DNA of 41,616 bases. Origin: an uncultured Bacteroidales bacterium (GTDB taxonomy: Bacteria > Bacteroidota > Bacteroidia > Bacteroidales > Muribaculaceae). The position numbers were made by a program, and so were the translations under genes. The DNA lies in assembly GCA_947176235.1 (NCBI GenBank), contig CAMWPM010000017.1, positions 1-41,616 on the forward strand. The letters run 5' to 3'. The notes under the pieces were generated by a model. That model did no database searches and was not told the DNA's origin. It saw only the letters and a list, made by a program, of their open reading frames with translations. This document shows, piece by piece, positions 1-9,323 of the stretch; the first letter of the stretch is position 1; the number at the start of each line of letters is the position of its first letter.

Positions 1-48
1 CCCCCCCCCCCCCCCCCCCGCGCGCCCGGACATGTCACCACCCCCCCG
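1..48. other. Low-complexity contig end, probable sequencing artefact
   Basis: The window opens with 19 C residues, then GC-only and G/C-rich runs. The minus-strand reading frame of the PHP gene is good down to about position 49 (it reads SPHSP). Beyond that it turns into a glycine-rich string unlike the family. Read on the minus strand, this is a read decaying into poly-G, the known dark-cycle artefact of two-colour Illumina chemistry. I infer that bases 1 to about 48 are not genomic. Confidence 0.7.
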
Positions 49-231
49 GGGGGAGTGGGGGGAGAATCCGTAGCGGGAGAATCCGGCGTCGGCGGCAGCC
101 CGAGCCATAACTTCCATCGGGGCACGGCCGTCGCAGAACTGCGTGTGGGAGTGAAGGGTGTAGTCACGGCTTCCTTCAAGCAGGTCGGAAAAAGATGAAA
201 TGCGGCGGGATGACGGTGATGTGAGGCGCAT
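1..231 (-). CDS. PHP-domain histidinol-phosphatase-like protein, N-terminal fragment
   Basis: Only the N-terminus is in the window. The ATG at 231 gives a frame with the motif HSHTQFCDGRAPMEVMARAA about 24 residues in, then YGFSPHSP. HSHTxxCDG is the first metal-binding motif of HisJ-type PHP phosphatases, which use a trinuclear metal site to remove phosphate from histidinol phosphate or related substrates. Sequence past SPHSP is unreliable because it runs into the homopolymer at the contig end. The gene lies 45 nt downstream of the TPR/PD40 gene on the same strand, so the two may be cotranscribed. HisJ proper or a PHP relative of unknown substrate cannot be separated from about 60 residues. 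Confidence 0.75.
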   Translation of the reverse strand, partial: MRLTSPSSRRISSFSDLLEGSRDYTLHSHTQFCDGRAPMEVMARAAADAGFSRYGFSPHSPRGGGDMSGRAGGGGGG

Positions 232-276
232 TGGCTAAAGTGATAGGCGGGAGCGATCGGGGGGATAATCGGTTGA

Positions 277-1716
277 CTACTGAGCAGCGTCGGGGATCTC
301 AAGGGTGACGACGCGATTGGAGAGGCGACGAAGCTCACGCCGTGCGTCGAGAATCTCGCGCTCAAGGTCGGTAATGTCAGGGGCGACGGAGAAATTTCCA
401 CCACTATATGTGCGTCGGAGAGCGTCGAGCCGAGCCTGCCGAGACTTAAGGGCTGCGCGGGCAACGATGAGCTGACGCATCGCATCGCGTGCCGTGGGGG
501 AGGAGAAGCCGTCGAGGGAGCGGACTATGCGACCATCGGGGAGAGTGAAGACGAAAGAGGAGCGGTCGGCGTCGTCGGACTCAGCTGAGGTGCGAATCGC
601 AGCAATCTTACGGAGCTGCGGAGTGTAGTCAGCTCCCGGCTTCCATGTGTCGCGGATCGATGTGACACGAGCACGGTCGGGGAGGTCGGGGGAGTCGACG
701 GGATAGTTGATGCGCATGTCGGAGACGAGGAACACGTAGATCGTCACCTCTCCCGGGATCTGATTACGGTCGGTAGCCCACCACCCGATACCGTTAGACT
801 CGTCGATTGCGAGCATGTAGTCGTTGTAGGGGGAATTGTAAGGCATACCGAGATTCTGCGGCTGCAGGAAGTCGGAGCCGTCGCGGCGAGTGATGAAGAT
901 GTCATAACCGCCGAGGGAGTTTTCTCCGTCGTTGGCGAAATAGAGCGTCACGCCGTCGGGCATCAGGAACGGATAGTTGGCGTCGCCACCTTCGTTGAGG
1001 ACATCGCCGAGCGGCACGGGGGCATCCCAGTTGTCGCCATACAGGCAGATGGAGCTGACGAGCTGAAAATTATTGTCGGCGTCGGGTGCAGCCCAAATAA
1101 TCTCGCGTCCGCTCTCCGGACAATAGACCACAGTGGGGTCGGCGCGGGGAAAGGATGGGGGGAGGACGTCGGGGCTTAGGAGACGACCCGATTCGGGTGA
1201 GAGACGATAATACTCGAAGAAACGGTCGGCATCGACGTTGATGCTGTCGATGATCACGAGCTGCTCAACGCGCTCCAGCATGGTGGAAATGCGGTCGATG
1301 CGGTCCTCCAGATCACCGCTTTCGTCGGGGAGGGCGCGTCGTCCCTTTCCGAGTCCCTTGCGATACAGCTCGAGATCGTCGGAGGCAAGTTCGGTGTTGT
1401 AGGCGAGGAGCGCGAGTTCGGCGAGACGTAGGTAAGCATCGTTGACCTTCTTGTCGCGCGCCTTGATGTAGGCTTCACGGGCCTGCTGCATGTCGCCAGT
1501 CTGCAGGAGCGCATCACCGAGAAGGATACAAGCCTGTCCGGCATCGCGGGACTTAGAAGCCGCGATCTCGCGGAACTGACGGATAGCCTCGTCATAGTCG
1601 CCCTGGCGGAGCAGATCGGAAGCAGAGTCAAGAGACTGAGCCGAAGCCGTCAGCGGAAAAATCAGGGCTAAGGAAAGAGCCAAAAATATGCGGAATAAGC
1701 GAAGATGATAAGTCAT
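277..1716 (-). CDS. TPR and PD40 (WD40-like) repeat exported protein
   Basis: The 479-aa product begins with a clear signal peptide (hydrophobic core FLALSLALIFPL, cleavage after TASA near residue 26). Residues about 30-120 form TPR-like helical pairs (ASDLLRQGDYDEAIRQFREI). Residues about 190-330 have PD40 beta-propeller blades, with the characteristic YFANDGENSLGGYDIF motif followed by a second blade. The C-terminal 80 residues are charged and probably coiled-coil. The combination resembles the N-terminal half of Bacteroidetes OmpA-like envelope proteins, but no OmpA domain follows. I infer a periplasmic or envelope scaffold; the function is unknown. A good minus-strand promoter lies 29 nt upstream. 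Confidence 0.75.
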   Translation of the reverse strand: MTYHLRLFRIFLALSLALIFPLTASAQSLDSASDLLRQGDYDEAIRQFREIAASKSRDAGQACILLGDALLQTGDMQQAREAYIKARDKKVNDAYLRLAELALLAYNTELASDDLELYRKGLGKGRRALPDESGDLEDRIDRISTMLERVEQLVIIDSINVDADRFFEYYRLSPESGRLLSPDVLPPSFPRADPTVVYCPESGREIIWAAPDADNNFQLVSSICLYGDNWDAPVPLGDVLNEGGDANYPFLMPDGVTLYFANDGENSLGGYDIFITRRDGSDFLQPQNLGMPYNSPYNDYMLAIDESNGIGWWATDRNQIPGEVTIYVFLVSDMRINYPVDSPDLPDRARVTSIRDTWKPGADYTPQLRKIAAIRTSAESDDADRSSFVFTLPDGRIVRSLDGFSSPTARDAMRQLIVARAALKSRQARLDALRRTYSGGNFSVAPDITDLEREILDARRELRRLSNRVVTLEIPDAAQ

Positions 1717-1744
1717 GACGGAGCCAATTAAGGGAAAATTTTGT

Positions 1745-1776
1745 CAAAAGTAAGTATAAAACCGCGCATGAGCAAA
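1745..1776 (-). promoter_or_regulatory. Bacteroidetes-type promoter for the TPR/PD40 gene
   Basis: On the minus strand, TTTG at 1776-1773 is followed by a 20-nt spacer and TACTTTTG at 1752-1745. This matches the Bacteroidetes -33 TTTG / -7 TAnnTTTG consensus at both elements. It would start transcription about 20 nt before the ATG at 1716. Confidence 0.7.
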
Positions 1777-1792
1777 TAATGGGGATTCAAAA

Positions 1793-1824
1793 TTTCGTCA
1801 GGTCAGGCGAAAGTGGTAAATTTG
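1793..1824 (+). promoter_or_regulatory. Probable promoter for the DUF4105 / phosphatase-like genes
   Basis: TTTC at 1793-1796 (one mismatch to TTTG), a 20-nt spacer and an exact TAAATTTG at 1817-1824. A second exact -7 element, TAATTTTG at 1892-1899, lies closer to the gene but has no -33 element at normal spacing. The start site is therefore uncertain, either about 1830 or about 1905. The promoter is divergent from the TPR/PD40 promoter. Confidence 0.5.
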
Positions 1825-1933
1825 CGGGACAAAAAACGCCGCTAATGAACAATTGTGCTTTCTTGACAGATGAAAGGGTGCAAAACGGCATTAATTTTGC
1901 AGGACTAAAAAACCTTTGCAAAAGACAACGACG

Positions 1934-3202
1934 ATGACAAAAAGATACATAGCAGCGATAATGACAGCGATAGCGGCAAGCGTGACGATACTTTGCGCTC
2001 AGACTCCCGTCGCTACCTCGACACCGCGCAGCAATAACTCGCCCGAAGAGATGGAAAGCGAAGCTGTAGACGCAGCTATCGAGGCACCGGAAGTATGGCT
2101 TGTGACCTGTTACCCCGGAATGGACGTCTACGAGCTCGAAGGGCATACAGCTCTCCGCCTTAAATTCAATGACGGCAGAGACGTGGCTGTGAACTGGGGC
2201 GTCTTTGACTTCAATTCGCCCAATTTCCTTTATCGCTTCGTGAAAGGAGAGACGGATTACGTGATGGGAATCGCTCCCTACGACCTGTTCAAAGCCTCGT
2301 ATGCACGCCACAGCCGCAGAGTGGAGGAGCAGAAAATCAATCTGACCCCTTCAGAAGCTATCAGACTGACAGAACTGATAGACAGCACGCTGACCGGGAA
2401 CAACCGAGTCTACCGCTACAACTACGTGAAAGACAACTGCGCCACACGCCCACTGCGCTATCTGGAGAATGCAATGGGACAGAAAATCACGCTCGGCGCG
2501 AACTCGCTTCCCGCCGACTGCAGCAGCTTCCGCGACGACATGACGTACTATCACCGTAACTATCCCTGGTACCAGTTGGGAATCGATCTGGCTCTGGGCA
2601 GCGGAATAGACTACAGGCTTACCAACCGCGAACATTCCTTCGCCCCGATCATGCTCAAGGATATGATGGAGGGCGCAAAAGGAGAGGACGGACGGCAAGT
2701 CGTGACTGAAACAGCGGTGGCAGTGGAAGGAAACCAGACAGCAGCGACAGGCGGTCCGACCCCACTGCCGCTCCAGCCAATCACCGTGATGACGGCAATA
2801 ATGCTTGCCACCGCGATAATATCGGCGACGGACGTGACGCGCGGGAAATTGACGAAATGGTGGACGAGCATCCTCTACGGAGCGTTCGGACTCGCGGGCC
2901 TACTGCTGACATTCCTGATTTTCGTCTCCGAACATGAAGCCACGACGCCCAACTGGCAGTACCTGATGATGAATCCCTTCTGCTTCATAGCCGCCATAGG
3001 AATATGGTTAAAAAATTGCAAGAAAGTGGTTTATTTCTACCAAATTATTAACTTTGTAGCTTTATTAGCGCTGACGGCGGCGGGACTAAGCGGCATGCAA
3101 AGACTGAATGTGGCGCTTTATCCGCTGATTGTCAGTGACATGCTTTGTGCAATAACTTATCTCTACATCAACAAACGAGAGTGCTTAAAGAAACAAAAAT
3201 AA
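1934..3202 (+). CDS. DUF4105 (Lnb N-terminal-type) membrane protein
   Basis: I chose the ATG at 1934, not an upstream TTG, because it gives a normal signal sequence (MTKRYIAAIMTAIAASVTIL) and 422 aa. Residues about 55-230 match the DUF4105 / Lnb N-terminal periplasmic domain family: EGHTALR with His71, NWGVFDF, and a DNCATRPLR motif with Cys169. A His-then-Cys order is seen in circularly permuted papain-like folds, so a thiol hydrolase or acyltransferase is a reasonable inference, not a demonstrated function. Five hydrophobic segments between about 265 and 415 anchor the C-terminus in the inner membrane. The stop lies 2 nt before the next ATG, so the two genes form an operon. Confidence 0.75.
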   Translation: MTKRYIAAIMTAIAASVTILCAQTPVATSTPRSNNSPEEMESEAVDAAIEAPEVWLVTCYPGMDVYELEGHTALRLKFNDGRDVAVNWGVFDFNSPNFLYRFVKGETDYVMGIAPYDLFKASYARHSRRVEEQKINLTPSEAIRLTELIDSTLTGNNRVYRYNYVKDNCATRPLRYLENAMGQKITLGANSLPADCSSFRDDMTYYHRNYPWYQLGIDLALGSGIDYRLTNREHSFAPIMLKDMMEGAKGEDGRQVVTETAVAVEGNQTAATGGPTPLPLQPITVMTAIMLATAIISATDVTRGKLTKWWTSILYGAFGLAGLLLTFLIFVSEHEATTPNWQYLMMNPFCFIAAIGIWLKNCKKVVYFYQIINFVALLALTAAGLSGMQRLNVALYPLIVSDMLCAITYLYINKRECLKKQK

Positions 3203-3204
3203 AT

Positions 3205-4818
3205 ATGGCAGCCGGGTGCCGGCTTGCGGCGGCGATGGTGGCAACCATCGTCACCCTCAGTGTCTCCGCCCAGCCGAACAGTGTGGCTCCCCGCCCCAAG
3301 CTTGTGGTGGGGATCATGGTGGACGGGATGTCGATGGATTACATCGAGCTGCTAAAATGCTACTTCGGCGAAGATGGATTGAAGAGGGTGCTGAATCAGG
3401 GCGTGACGCTGACCGACATCGACTACGGCACACCTCTTGACCGCACGGCGTCGACCGCGATGATCTACACGGGTGCCGAGCCGTCGGTGAGCGGAATAGG
3501 ATCAGCCCATCATTATGACCGCGATACGCACAGGCTGATGCCGGTGTTCTTCAAGGGCGAAAATCCCGGAGACTTCTCGGACGAGACCTATTCACCGGAG
3601 GCAATGATGGTGTCGACGCTGACGGATGAACTGAAAATTGACGGCGGAGGTCTGGGGTACGCCCACACCATAGCCCCCGACCCATTGCAAGCCATCGCAA
3701 TGGCAGGACATACGTCGAACAGCGCCTACTGGATCAATGACGTGTCAGGGAAATGGGTGACATCGAGCTACTACCAGGAGCGTCCGAACGCCATGCAGTA
3801 CCATAACCGGACGAATCCGGTGTCGAGCCGCCTTGACACGCTTGCGTGGACACCGTCAATGAGCGTGGACCGCTATCCCGACATCCCATCGTTCAGACGT
3901 GCATATCCGTTCAGCATACGCTTCCAGCGATCGGATCCGAACCGCTATCGCCTCTACAAGCAGTCGCCATCGGTTAATGCGGAAGTGACAGAACTCGCAA
4001 CCGACTATCTGACGACACTAAAGCTGGGACAGCACGAGGCCATCGACATGCTCAATCTGAGCTACACCGTGCAGCCCTACATGAGCGGTAAAGACGCAGA
4101 CAACAAGCTTGAGGTGATGGACGGCTACATAAAGCTTGACAGAGATCTGGCAAAGCTCTTCTCGGCGATAGATGCCGGACCGGGAATGGAAAACACGCTT
4201 GTGTTCATCGCCGGAACTCCAGTAGCACCCCGCACACGACGCGACGAGGAGAAATGGAACGTGCCACACGGGGAATTCTCGACCCGACGTGCCATCTCGC
4301 TGCTGAACATGTACCTGATAGCGAAATTCGGCAACGGGGAATGGGTGAGCGGTTATCATGACAACCAGTTTTTCCTAAACCATAATCTGGTGAAAGAACG
4401 CGGGGAGGATCTGAATAACCTGCGTGTGGAAACCGCCCGCTTCCTGAACAGGATGGCAGGCGTGACCTACAGCTACACCATCGACGACATACTTGACGGC
4501 AAGGTGCATCACAATTCAGCCGCCCTGCAGCGCAACACGCACTACGATACATGCGGAGACGTGTTCGTGACTATCGCTCCGGGCTGGGAGGTGGTGGACG
4601 ACTTCAATCCCGTGAACGCGGGGAACACCAATGCCGGGAATCACCTTGTGGAGCGAGTAGCCTTCTCGACCGCTCCGGCGTTCCTTCTTGGTGCGGGACT
4701 GAAACCTGAGGTGATTGAGATCCCAGTGGATGCCCGCGTGGTGGCTCCGACCGTTGCAGGTCTGCTTCGAATCCGTTCGCCGAACGGCGCATCGGTGGCT
4801 CCTCTCCGTCTCAGATAA
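3205..4818 (+). CDS. Alkaline-phosphatase-superfamily protein, probably catalytically degenerate
   Basis: The ATG at 3205 is preferred to the longer GTG reading because it gives a signal peptide (MAAGCRLAAAMVATIVTLSV) and sits 2 nt after the preceding stop. The 538-aa product follows the PafA-like type I phosphodiesterase/phosphatase pattern: VVGIMVDGM with Asp40, an STAMIYTG region, a YIKLDRDLAKLF helix, and a late NMYLIAKFGNGEW motif. Active-site positions look lost by my hand alignment to PafA. The TDYxGH motif reads QPYMSG (Pro291, Gly295), and the ADHG motif reads AGTP (Gly337, Thr338). I infer an exported pseudoenzyme, possibly envelope-associated like its DUF4105 partner. The family assignment is firm and the loss of activity is likely. 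Confidence 0.75.
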   Translation: MAAGCRLAAAMVATIVTLSVSAQPNSVAPRPKLVVGIMVDGMSMDYIELLKCYFGEDGLKRVLNQGVTLTDIDYGTPLDRTASTAMIYTGAEPSVSGIGSAHHYDRDTHRLMPVFFKGENPGDFSDETYSPEAMMVSTLTDELKIDGGGLGYAHTIAPDPLQAIAMAGHTSNSAYWINDVSGKWVTSSYYQERPNAMQYHNRTNPVSSRLDTLAWTPSMSVDRYPDIPSFRRAYPFSIRFQRSDPNRYRLYKQSPSVNAEVTELATDYLTTLKLGQHEAIDMLNLSYTVQPYMSGKDADNKLEVMDGYIKLDRDLAKLFSAIDAGPGMENTLVFIAGTPVAPRTRRDEEKWNVPHGEFSTRRAISLLNMYLIAKFGNGEWVSGYHDNQFFLNHNLVKERGEDLNNLRVETARFLNRMAGVTYSYTIDDILDGKVHHNSAALQRNTHYDTCGDVFVTIAPGWEVVDDFNPVNAGNTNAGNHLVERVAFSTAPAFLLGAGLKPEVIEIPVDARVVAPTVAGLLRIRSPNGASVAPLRLR

Positions 4819-4947
4819 CGCGGACCTGCCACATACATAACGCCTAAATGAGGAGACCGGAAGCCTCACCGGGGAATTGATCCGGAGCGGGAATCCTCGC
4901 AAGAACAGAATCATCATTACGAAAAAAATAAAAACACTATACAAAAA

Positions 4948-7900
4948 ATGTCACTTAACAGCATTCTGAGCAAGCTCTTCGGAAATAAGTCGCAGCGCGA
5001 CCTGAAAGAGATTCAGCCCATCGTGGACCGCATCAAGGCTCTTGAGCCGAAGATGAAAGGACTCGACAACGACGGCCTCCGCGCCGAAATAGACCAAGTG
5101 CGTGCGGCGATAGCCAAAGCTACCTCACATGACCAGGAGGAGATAGACCGCCTCAAGAAAGAAGTGGATGATCTGCCCTTCGAACAGCGTCAGCCCCTGT
5201 GGGATCAGATAGACCGCCATGAGAAAAATATACTTGACACGATCGAAGATCTCCTGAACGAGAATCTGCCGACCGTGTTTGCCGCCCTTAAAGAGACCGC
5301 AGCCCGCTTCGCGGCATCGGAGACCGTGGAAGTAACTGCCACGGACCTGGACCGCGAGCTCGCCGCCCAAGGGAAGGACTTCGTGAGCATCGAAGGAGAC
5401 AAAGCTATCTGGAAGAATCACTGGATAGCCGGTGGCAACGAAATACACTGGGACATGGTGCACTATGACGTGCAGCTTATCGGCGGCGTAGTACTCCACC
5501 AGGGCAAAATCGCAGAAATGGCTACCGGTGAGGGCAAAACGCTCGTGGCAACGCTTCCGGTGTTCCTGCGTTCGCTCTCAAAGCGTGGCGTACATGTGGT
5601 GACCGTCAACGACTATCTTTCGAAACGTGACTCGGAGTGGATGGGCCCGCTCTACATGTTCCACGGGTCGACGGTTGACTGCATCGACAAGCACCAGCCC
5701 AACACCCCCGAGCGTCGCGCCGCCTACAACTGTGACATCACATTCGGCACGAACAATGAATTCGGCTTCGACTATCTGCGCGACAACATGGCGATGTCGC
5801 CCCAGGACATGGTGCAGCGCAAGCATTACTATGCGATCGTGGATGAGGTGGACTCGGTGCTTATCGACGACGCCCGTACACCGCTGATCATCTCCGGACC
5901 GGTGCCGAAGGGGGATGACCAGATGTTCAATGAATACAAAGCCAACGTGGAGAAGGTGGTGAACGCCCAGCGCCGCCTTGTGACCCAGATACTGAGCGAG
6001 GCAAAGACCAAGCTTGCCAGCGAGGATAAAGACGTGAGGAAAGAGGGTGCGCTCCTTCTGTTCCGCGCGTACAAGGGACTGCCGAAGAACGGCGCGCTGA
6101 TCAAATTCCTGAGTCAGGAGGGCATGAAGAATATCCTTCTGACCACCGAGGCATATTATCTCCAGGATAATCAGCGCGAGATGCCGACGGTGACCGATCC
6201 GCTCTACTTCGTGATTGATGAGAAGAACCGCAGCGTGGAGCTTACGGATAAAGGTATCGACGAACTCACCGGCAAATCGAACGACCCGCATTTCTTCGTA
6301 CTTCCGGACATAGCAGCGCGCCTGTCGGAGCTTGAGCATATCGAGGACCTGAACGAGCGTCAGGAGAAAAAAGACGAGGCGATGCAGGAATACGCCGTGA
6401 AGGCAGAGCGCGTGCATACCGTGACGCAGCTCCTAAAAGCCTACACGCTCTTCGAGAAAGACGTGGAATACGTGATCGACGACAACAAGATCAAGATCGT
6501 GGACGAGCAGACGGGCCGCATCATGGAGGGTCGACGCTACAGCGACGGACTTCATCAGGCAATCGAAGCCAAGGAGGGCGTGAAGGTGGAAGCCGCCACG
6601 CAAACCTTCGCCACAATCACGCTGCAGAACTATTTCCGCATGTACCACAAGCTTGCAGGTATGACCGGTACGGCAGAGACGGAAGCCGGCGAGCTCTGGG
6701 ACATCTACAAACTGGATGTGGTGACTATTCCGACCAACCGTCCGATAGCGCGAATCGACATGAACGACCGCGTGTACAAGACGAAGAAAGAGAAATATGC
6801 AGCCGTGATCAACGAGATTATGGCTCTCAGGGAAAAGGGACGTCCCGTGCTCGTGGGAACAACTTCGGTGGATATTTCCGAGCTTCTGAGCCGAATGCTG
6901 ACGATCAACCATATTCCCCACAATGTGCTCAACGCCAAGCTTCACCAGAAGGAGGCGGAAATTGTGGCACTCGCAGGAAAACCGGGCACGGTGACAATCG
7001 CCACCAACATGGCCGGCCGAGGCACCGACATCAAGCTGCCGCAGGAGGTGAAGGATGCCGGAGGTCTTGCCATCATCGGTACAGAACGCCATGAGTCACG
7101 CCGCGTCGACCGTCAGCTTCGCGGACGTTCCGGCCGTCAGGGTGATCCGGGTTCATCGGTGTTCTACGTATCCTTCGAGGACCAGCTGATGCGCCTCTTC
7201 GCAACTGACCGAGTGATGAAGATGCTCGACACCCTGGGACTGAAAGAGGGCGAGATGATTGAATCGAAAATGGTGACCCGCGCCATCGAAAATGCCCAGA
7301 AGCGAGTGGAGGAGAACAACTTCGGAATCCGCAAACGCCTGCTTGAATATGACGACGTGATGAACAAGCAGCGTACATACATCTACGGACGCCGCCAGCA
7401 CGCGCTTCTCGGAGAGCGAGTGGGAATCGACATCGCCAACATGCTCTACGACATCGTGGAGAATCTGGTGAACAACTACGAGACTTATCCCGACTACGAC
7501 GACTTCAAGATGGAGGTGATGAGAAGCCTTACGATCGAGCCTCCATTCACCGCCGAGGAATTCGGCAACATGAGCAAGGAGGAGCGTATCGACGCACTTC
7601 ATGCCGCCGCCAACGAAGCCCTTCAGCGCAAGAGCCAGCGTATCATCGAAATCGCTCTTCCGGTGGTGAAGGACTGCGTGGAAAACAGAGGCATGAAGGG
7701 CAAAATTCTTGTGCCGATGACCGACGGCAAGCGCCTCTTCAACCTGCCTGTCGACCTGCAGGAAGCTTACGATACAGAGTGCCGCTCAATTGTGAAAGAA
7801 TGGCACAAGGCGATCCTGCTTGTGAGCATCGATGAACTCTGGAAAGAGCACCTCCGAGAACTTGACCAGCTGCGTCAGTCGGTGCAGAACGCTTCATACG

Positions 7901-8340
7901 AGCAGAAGGATCCTCTGGTGATCTACAAGGTGGAATCGTTCCATCTCTTCGAGGCTATGCTCAACAATCTGAACGTGAAGGCACTCTCGACGCTTATGCG
8001 CGGACAGATCTACATCCCGCCGCGTCAGGCACCCCGCGAGGAGGAAGCCAATGCCCAACAGAATGAAAATGCAGAGGCACAGAGCGCACCCGCTCCCCAG
8101 CGTCGCCAGGCACCCGAGGTGAAGGCCGCCATGCCCGAACGCCCCAATGACTACTCGCGCTACCGCACGAGCCGCGAGGGGCTGCCCGGAGAGAATGCAC
8201 AGCGCGTAGCCGCCTCGGCACATCAGGGTGAAAGACCCCGTCCGGAGCCTATGCGCGCCGCCCCGAAGGTGGGAAGAAATGATCCCTGTCCATGCGGCAG
8301 CGGCAAGAAATTCAAGAACTGTCACGGCCGCGGGCAGTGA
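4948..8340 (+). CDS. secA: Preprotein translocase ATPase SecA
   Basis: This is the ATPase motor that pushes preproteins through SecYEG. The 1130-aa protein shows Walker A ATGEGKT at about residues 192-198, the DEVD Walker B box at 299-302 followed by [11 protein letters not shown], the [12 protein letters not shown] motif, and the [10 protein letters not shown] arginine-finger region. The C-terminus carries a SEC-C zinc motif (Cys1114, Cys1116, Cys1125, His1126) after a low-complexity linker rich in Ala, Gln, Glu and Pro. It is longer than E. coli SecA (about 900 aa), with extra sequence in the N-terminal region and around residues 330-440. That is usual in Bacteroidetes. The 129-nt upstream gap shows no TAnnTTTG element, so transcription may come from the preceding genes. 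Confidence 0.98.
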   Translation: MSLNSILSKLFGNKSQRDLKEIQPIVDRIKALEPKMKGLDNDGLRAEIDQVRAAIAKATSHDQEEIDRLKKEVDDLPFEQRQPLWDQIDRHEKNILDTIEDLLNENLPTVFAALKETAARFAASETVEVTATDLDRELAAQGKDFVSIEGDKAIWKNHWIAGGNEIHWDMVHYDVQLIGGVVLHQGKIAEMATGEGKTLVATLPVFLRSLSKRGVHVVTVNDYLSKRDSEWMGPLYMFHGSTVDCIDKHQPNTPERRAAYNCDITFGTNNEFGFDYLRDNMAMSPQDMVQRKHYYAIVDEVDSVLIDDARTPLIISGPVPKGDDQMFNEYKANVEKVVNAQRRLVTQILSEAKTKLASEDKDVRKEGALLLFRAYKGLPKNGALIKFLSQEGMKNILLTTEAYYLQDNQREMPTVTDPLYFVIDEKNRSVELTDKGIDELTGKSNDPHFFVLPDIAARLSELEHIEDLNERQEKKDEAMQEYAVKAERVHTVTQLLKAYTLFEKDVEYVIDDNKIKIVDEQTGRIMEGRRYSDGLHQAIEAKEGVKVEAATQTFATITLQNYFRMYHKLAGMTGTAETEAGELWDIYKLDVVTIPTNRPIARIDMNDRVYKTKKEKYAAVINEIMALREKGRPVLVGTTSVDISELLSRMLTINHIPHNVLNAKLHQKEAEIVALAGKPGTVTIATNMAGRGTDIKLPQEVKDAGGLAIIGTERHESRRVDRQLRGRSGRQGDPGSSVFYVSFEDQLMRLFATDRVMKMLDTLGLKEGEMIESKMVTRAIENAQKRVEENNFGIRKRLLEYDDVMNKQRTYIYGRRQHALLGERVGIDIANMLYDIVENLVNNYETYPDYDDFKMEVMRSLTIEPPFTAEEFGNMSKEERIDALHAAANEALQRKSQRIIEIALPVVKDCVENRGMKGKILVPMTDGKRLFNLPVDLQEAYDTECRSIVKEWHKAILLVSIDELWKEHLRELDQLRQSVQNASYEQKDPLVIYKVESFHLFEAMLNNLNVKALSTLMRGQIYIPPRQAPREEEANAQQNENAEAQSAPAPQRRQAPEVKAAMPERPNDYSRYRTSREGLPGENAQRVAASAHQGERPRPEPMRAAPKVGRNDPCPCGSGKKFKNCHGRGQ

Positions 8341-8368
8341 TGACAGCCGAGAACCGCAATAAAAAACA

Positions 8369-9313
8369 ATGACCCGAACCGAAAAAGCGATAACAATGGA
8401 CGAAGACCAGAAAAAGCTGAAACGTCTGCGACTGACCATAATCCTTGGGATGATCGCCGCGATAGCCATCATCGGATTATTAATCTGGGGCGGCAAACAG
8501 GTGGCTCAGGTGAGCGAGCTGAAAGAACAGAACGAACAGCTGCAGCTTGCCAACGAGCAACTCCAGCTCTCAAACGAGTATGAGGCGCTGAACCATGAGT
8601 TCAGCCAGTATGAGAACCAGCAGCAACTCCTCGTGAATGATTCGATCGTGCAGAAATACACGGCGGCAAAAGCCAAAGTGGAGCGCCTTATGCAGGAACT
8701 CAAAAATGAGAAAACACGCAATGCAAAGCGCATCAAAGAACTGCAGAACGAGATCACCACGCTCAAGGGTATCCTGCGCCATTATGTGGCACAGATAGAC
8801 TCGCTTGGGAAGGAGAATGCAGGCCTTCGTGCAGAAAACACGGAGATAAAGAGCCAGAACCGTCAGCTTGAGGCGCGTGTGCAGTCAGAATCGAAGAAAA
8901 ACGAGACGCTGACTGAGCGCATGGTGCTCGCCGAGAAGCTTAATGTGACGGGGCTGACACTGACGGGTCTGAAGAAAAACGGCAAGCAGGAGAAGAATAT
9001 CACAAAAGCCAAGCAGCTTATGATCACGTTCACGATCCCGCAGAACAACTCAACCCCTGTGGGCGAAAAGACGATCTACGCCCGCATCACCAGCCCCGAG
9101 GGCGCCCTGCTCGGCAACGGAGGCACATTCAGCTTCGAAGGCGCATCCCTCCAGTGCACAGCGAAAAAGACGATAGAATATGCGGGAGAAGAGATAGGCG
9201 GCATCACGATCTACTGGGACGTGAATACGGCGCTTACTCCCGGCGACTATACGGTGGAACTGTTCGCAGACAACTACCGTCTTGCCTCGCGTCATTTCAC
9301 AATGAAAAAGTGA
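8369..9313 (+). CDS. Membrane-anchored coiled-coil protein of unknown function
   Basis: The 314-aa product has a short cytoplasmic N-terminus, one transmembrane helix (LTIILGMIAAIAIIGLLIW), then a long coiled coil of about 140 residues rich in Glu, Gln, Lys and Leu (repeated EQNEQLQLANEQLQLSN-type heptads). It ends in a C-terminal domain of about 100 residues that looks beta-rich (LMITFTIPQNNSTPVGEKTI...). A second in-frame ATG at 8396 would remove nine residues and is equally possible. The gene begins 28 nt after secA and ends 10 nt before the MgtC-like gene, so it is probably cotranscribed with both. The topology suggests a periplasmic rod with a terminal domain. I do not recognise a named family. 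Confidence 0.7.
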   Translation: MTRTEKAITMDEDQKKLKRLRLTIILGMIAAIAIIGLLIWGGKQVAQVSELKEQNEQLQLANEQLQLSNEYEALNHEFSQYENQQQLLVNDSIVQKYTAAKAKVERLMQELKNEKTRNAKRIKELQNEITTLKGILRHYVAQIDSLGKENAGLRAENTEIKSQNRQLEARVQSESKKNETLTERMVLAEKLNVTGLTLTGLKKNGKQEKNITKAKQLMITFTIPQNNSTPVGEKTIYARITSPEGALLGNGGTFSFEGASLQCTAKKTIEYAGEEIGGITIYWDVNTALTPGDYTVELFADNYRLASRHFTMKK

Positions 9314-9323
9314 TTCCGGGACA

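Noticed and set aside
5578-6417. 279-aa open frame antisense to secA
   Set aside because: It lies wholly inside conserved secA sequence. Its composition (His- and Leu-rich) is what antisense reading of this codon usage gives, and no domain is visible.
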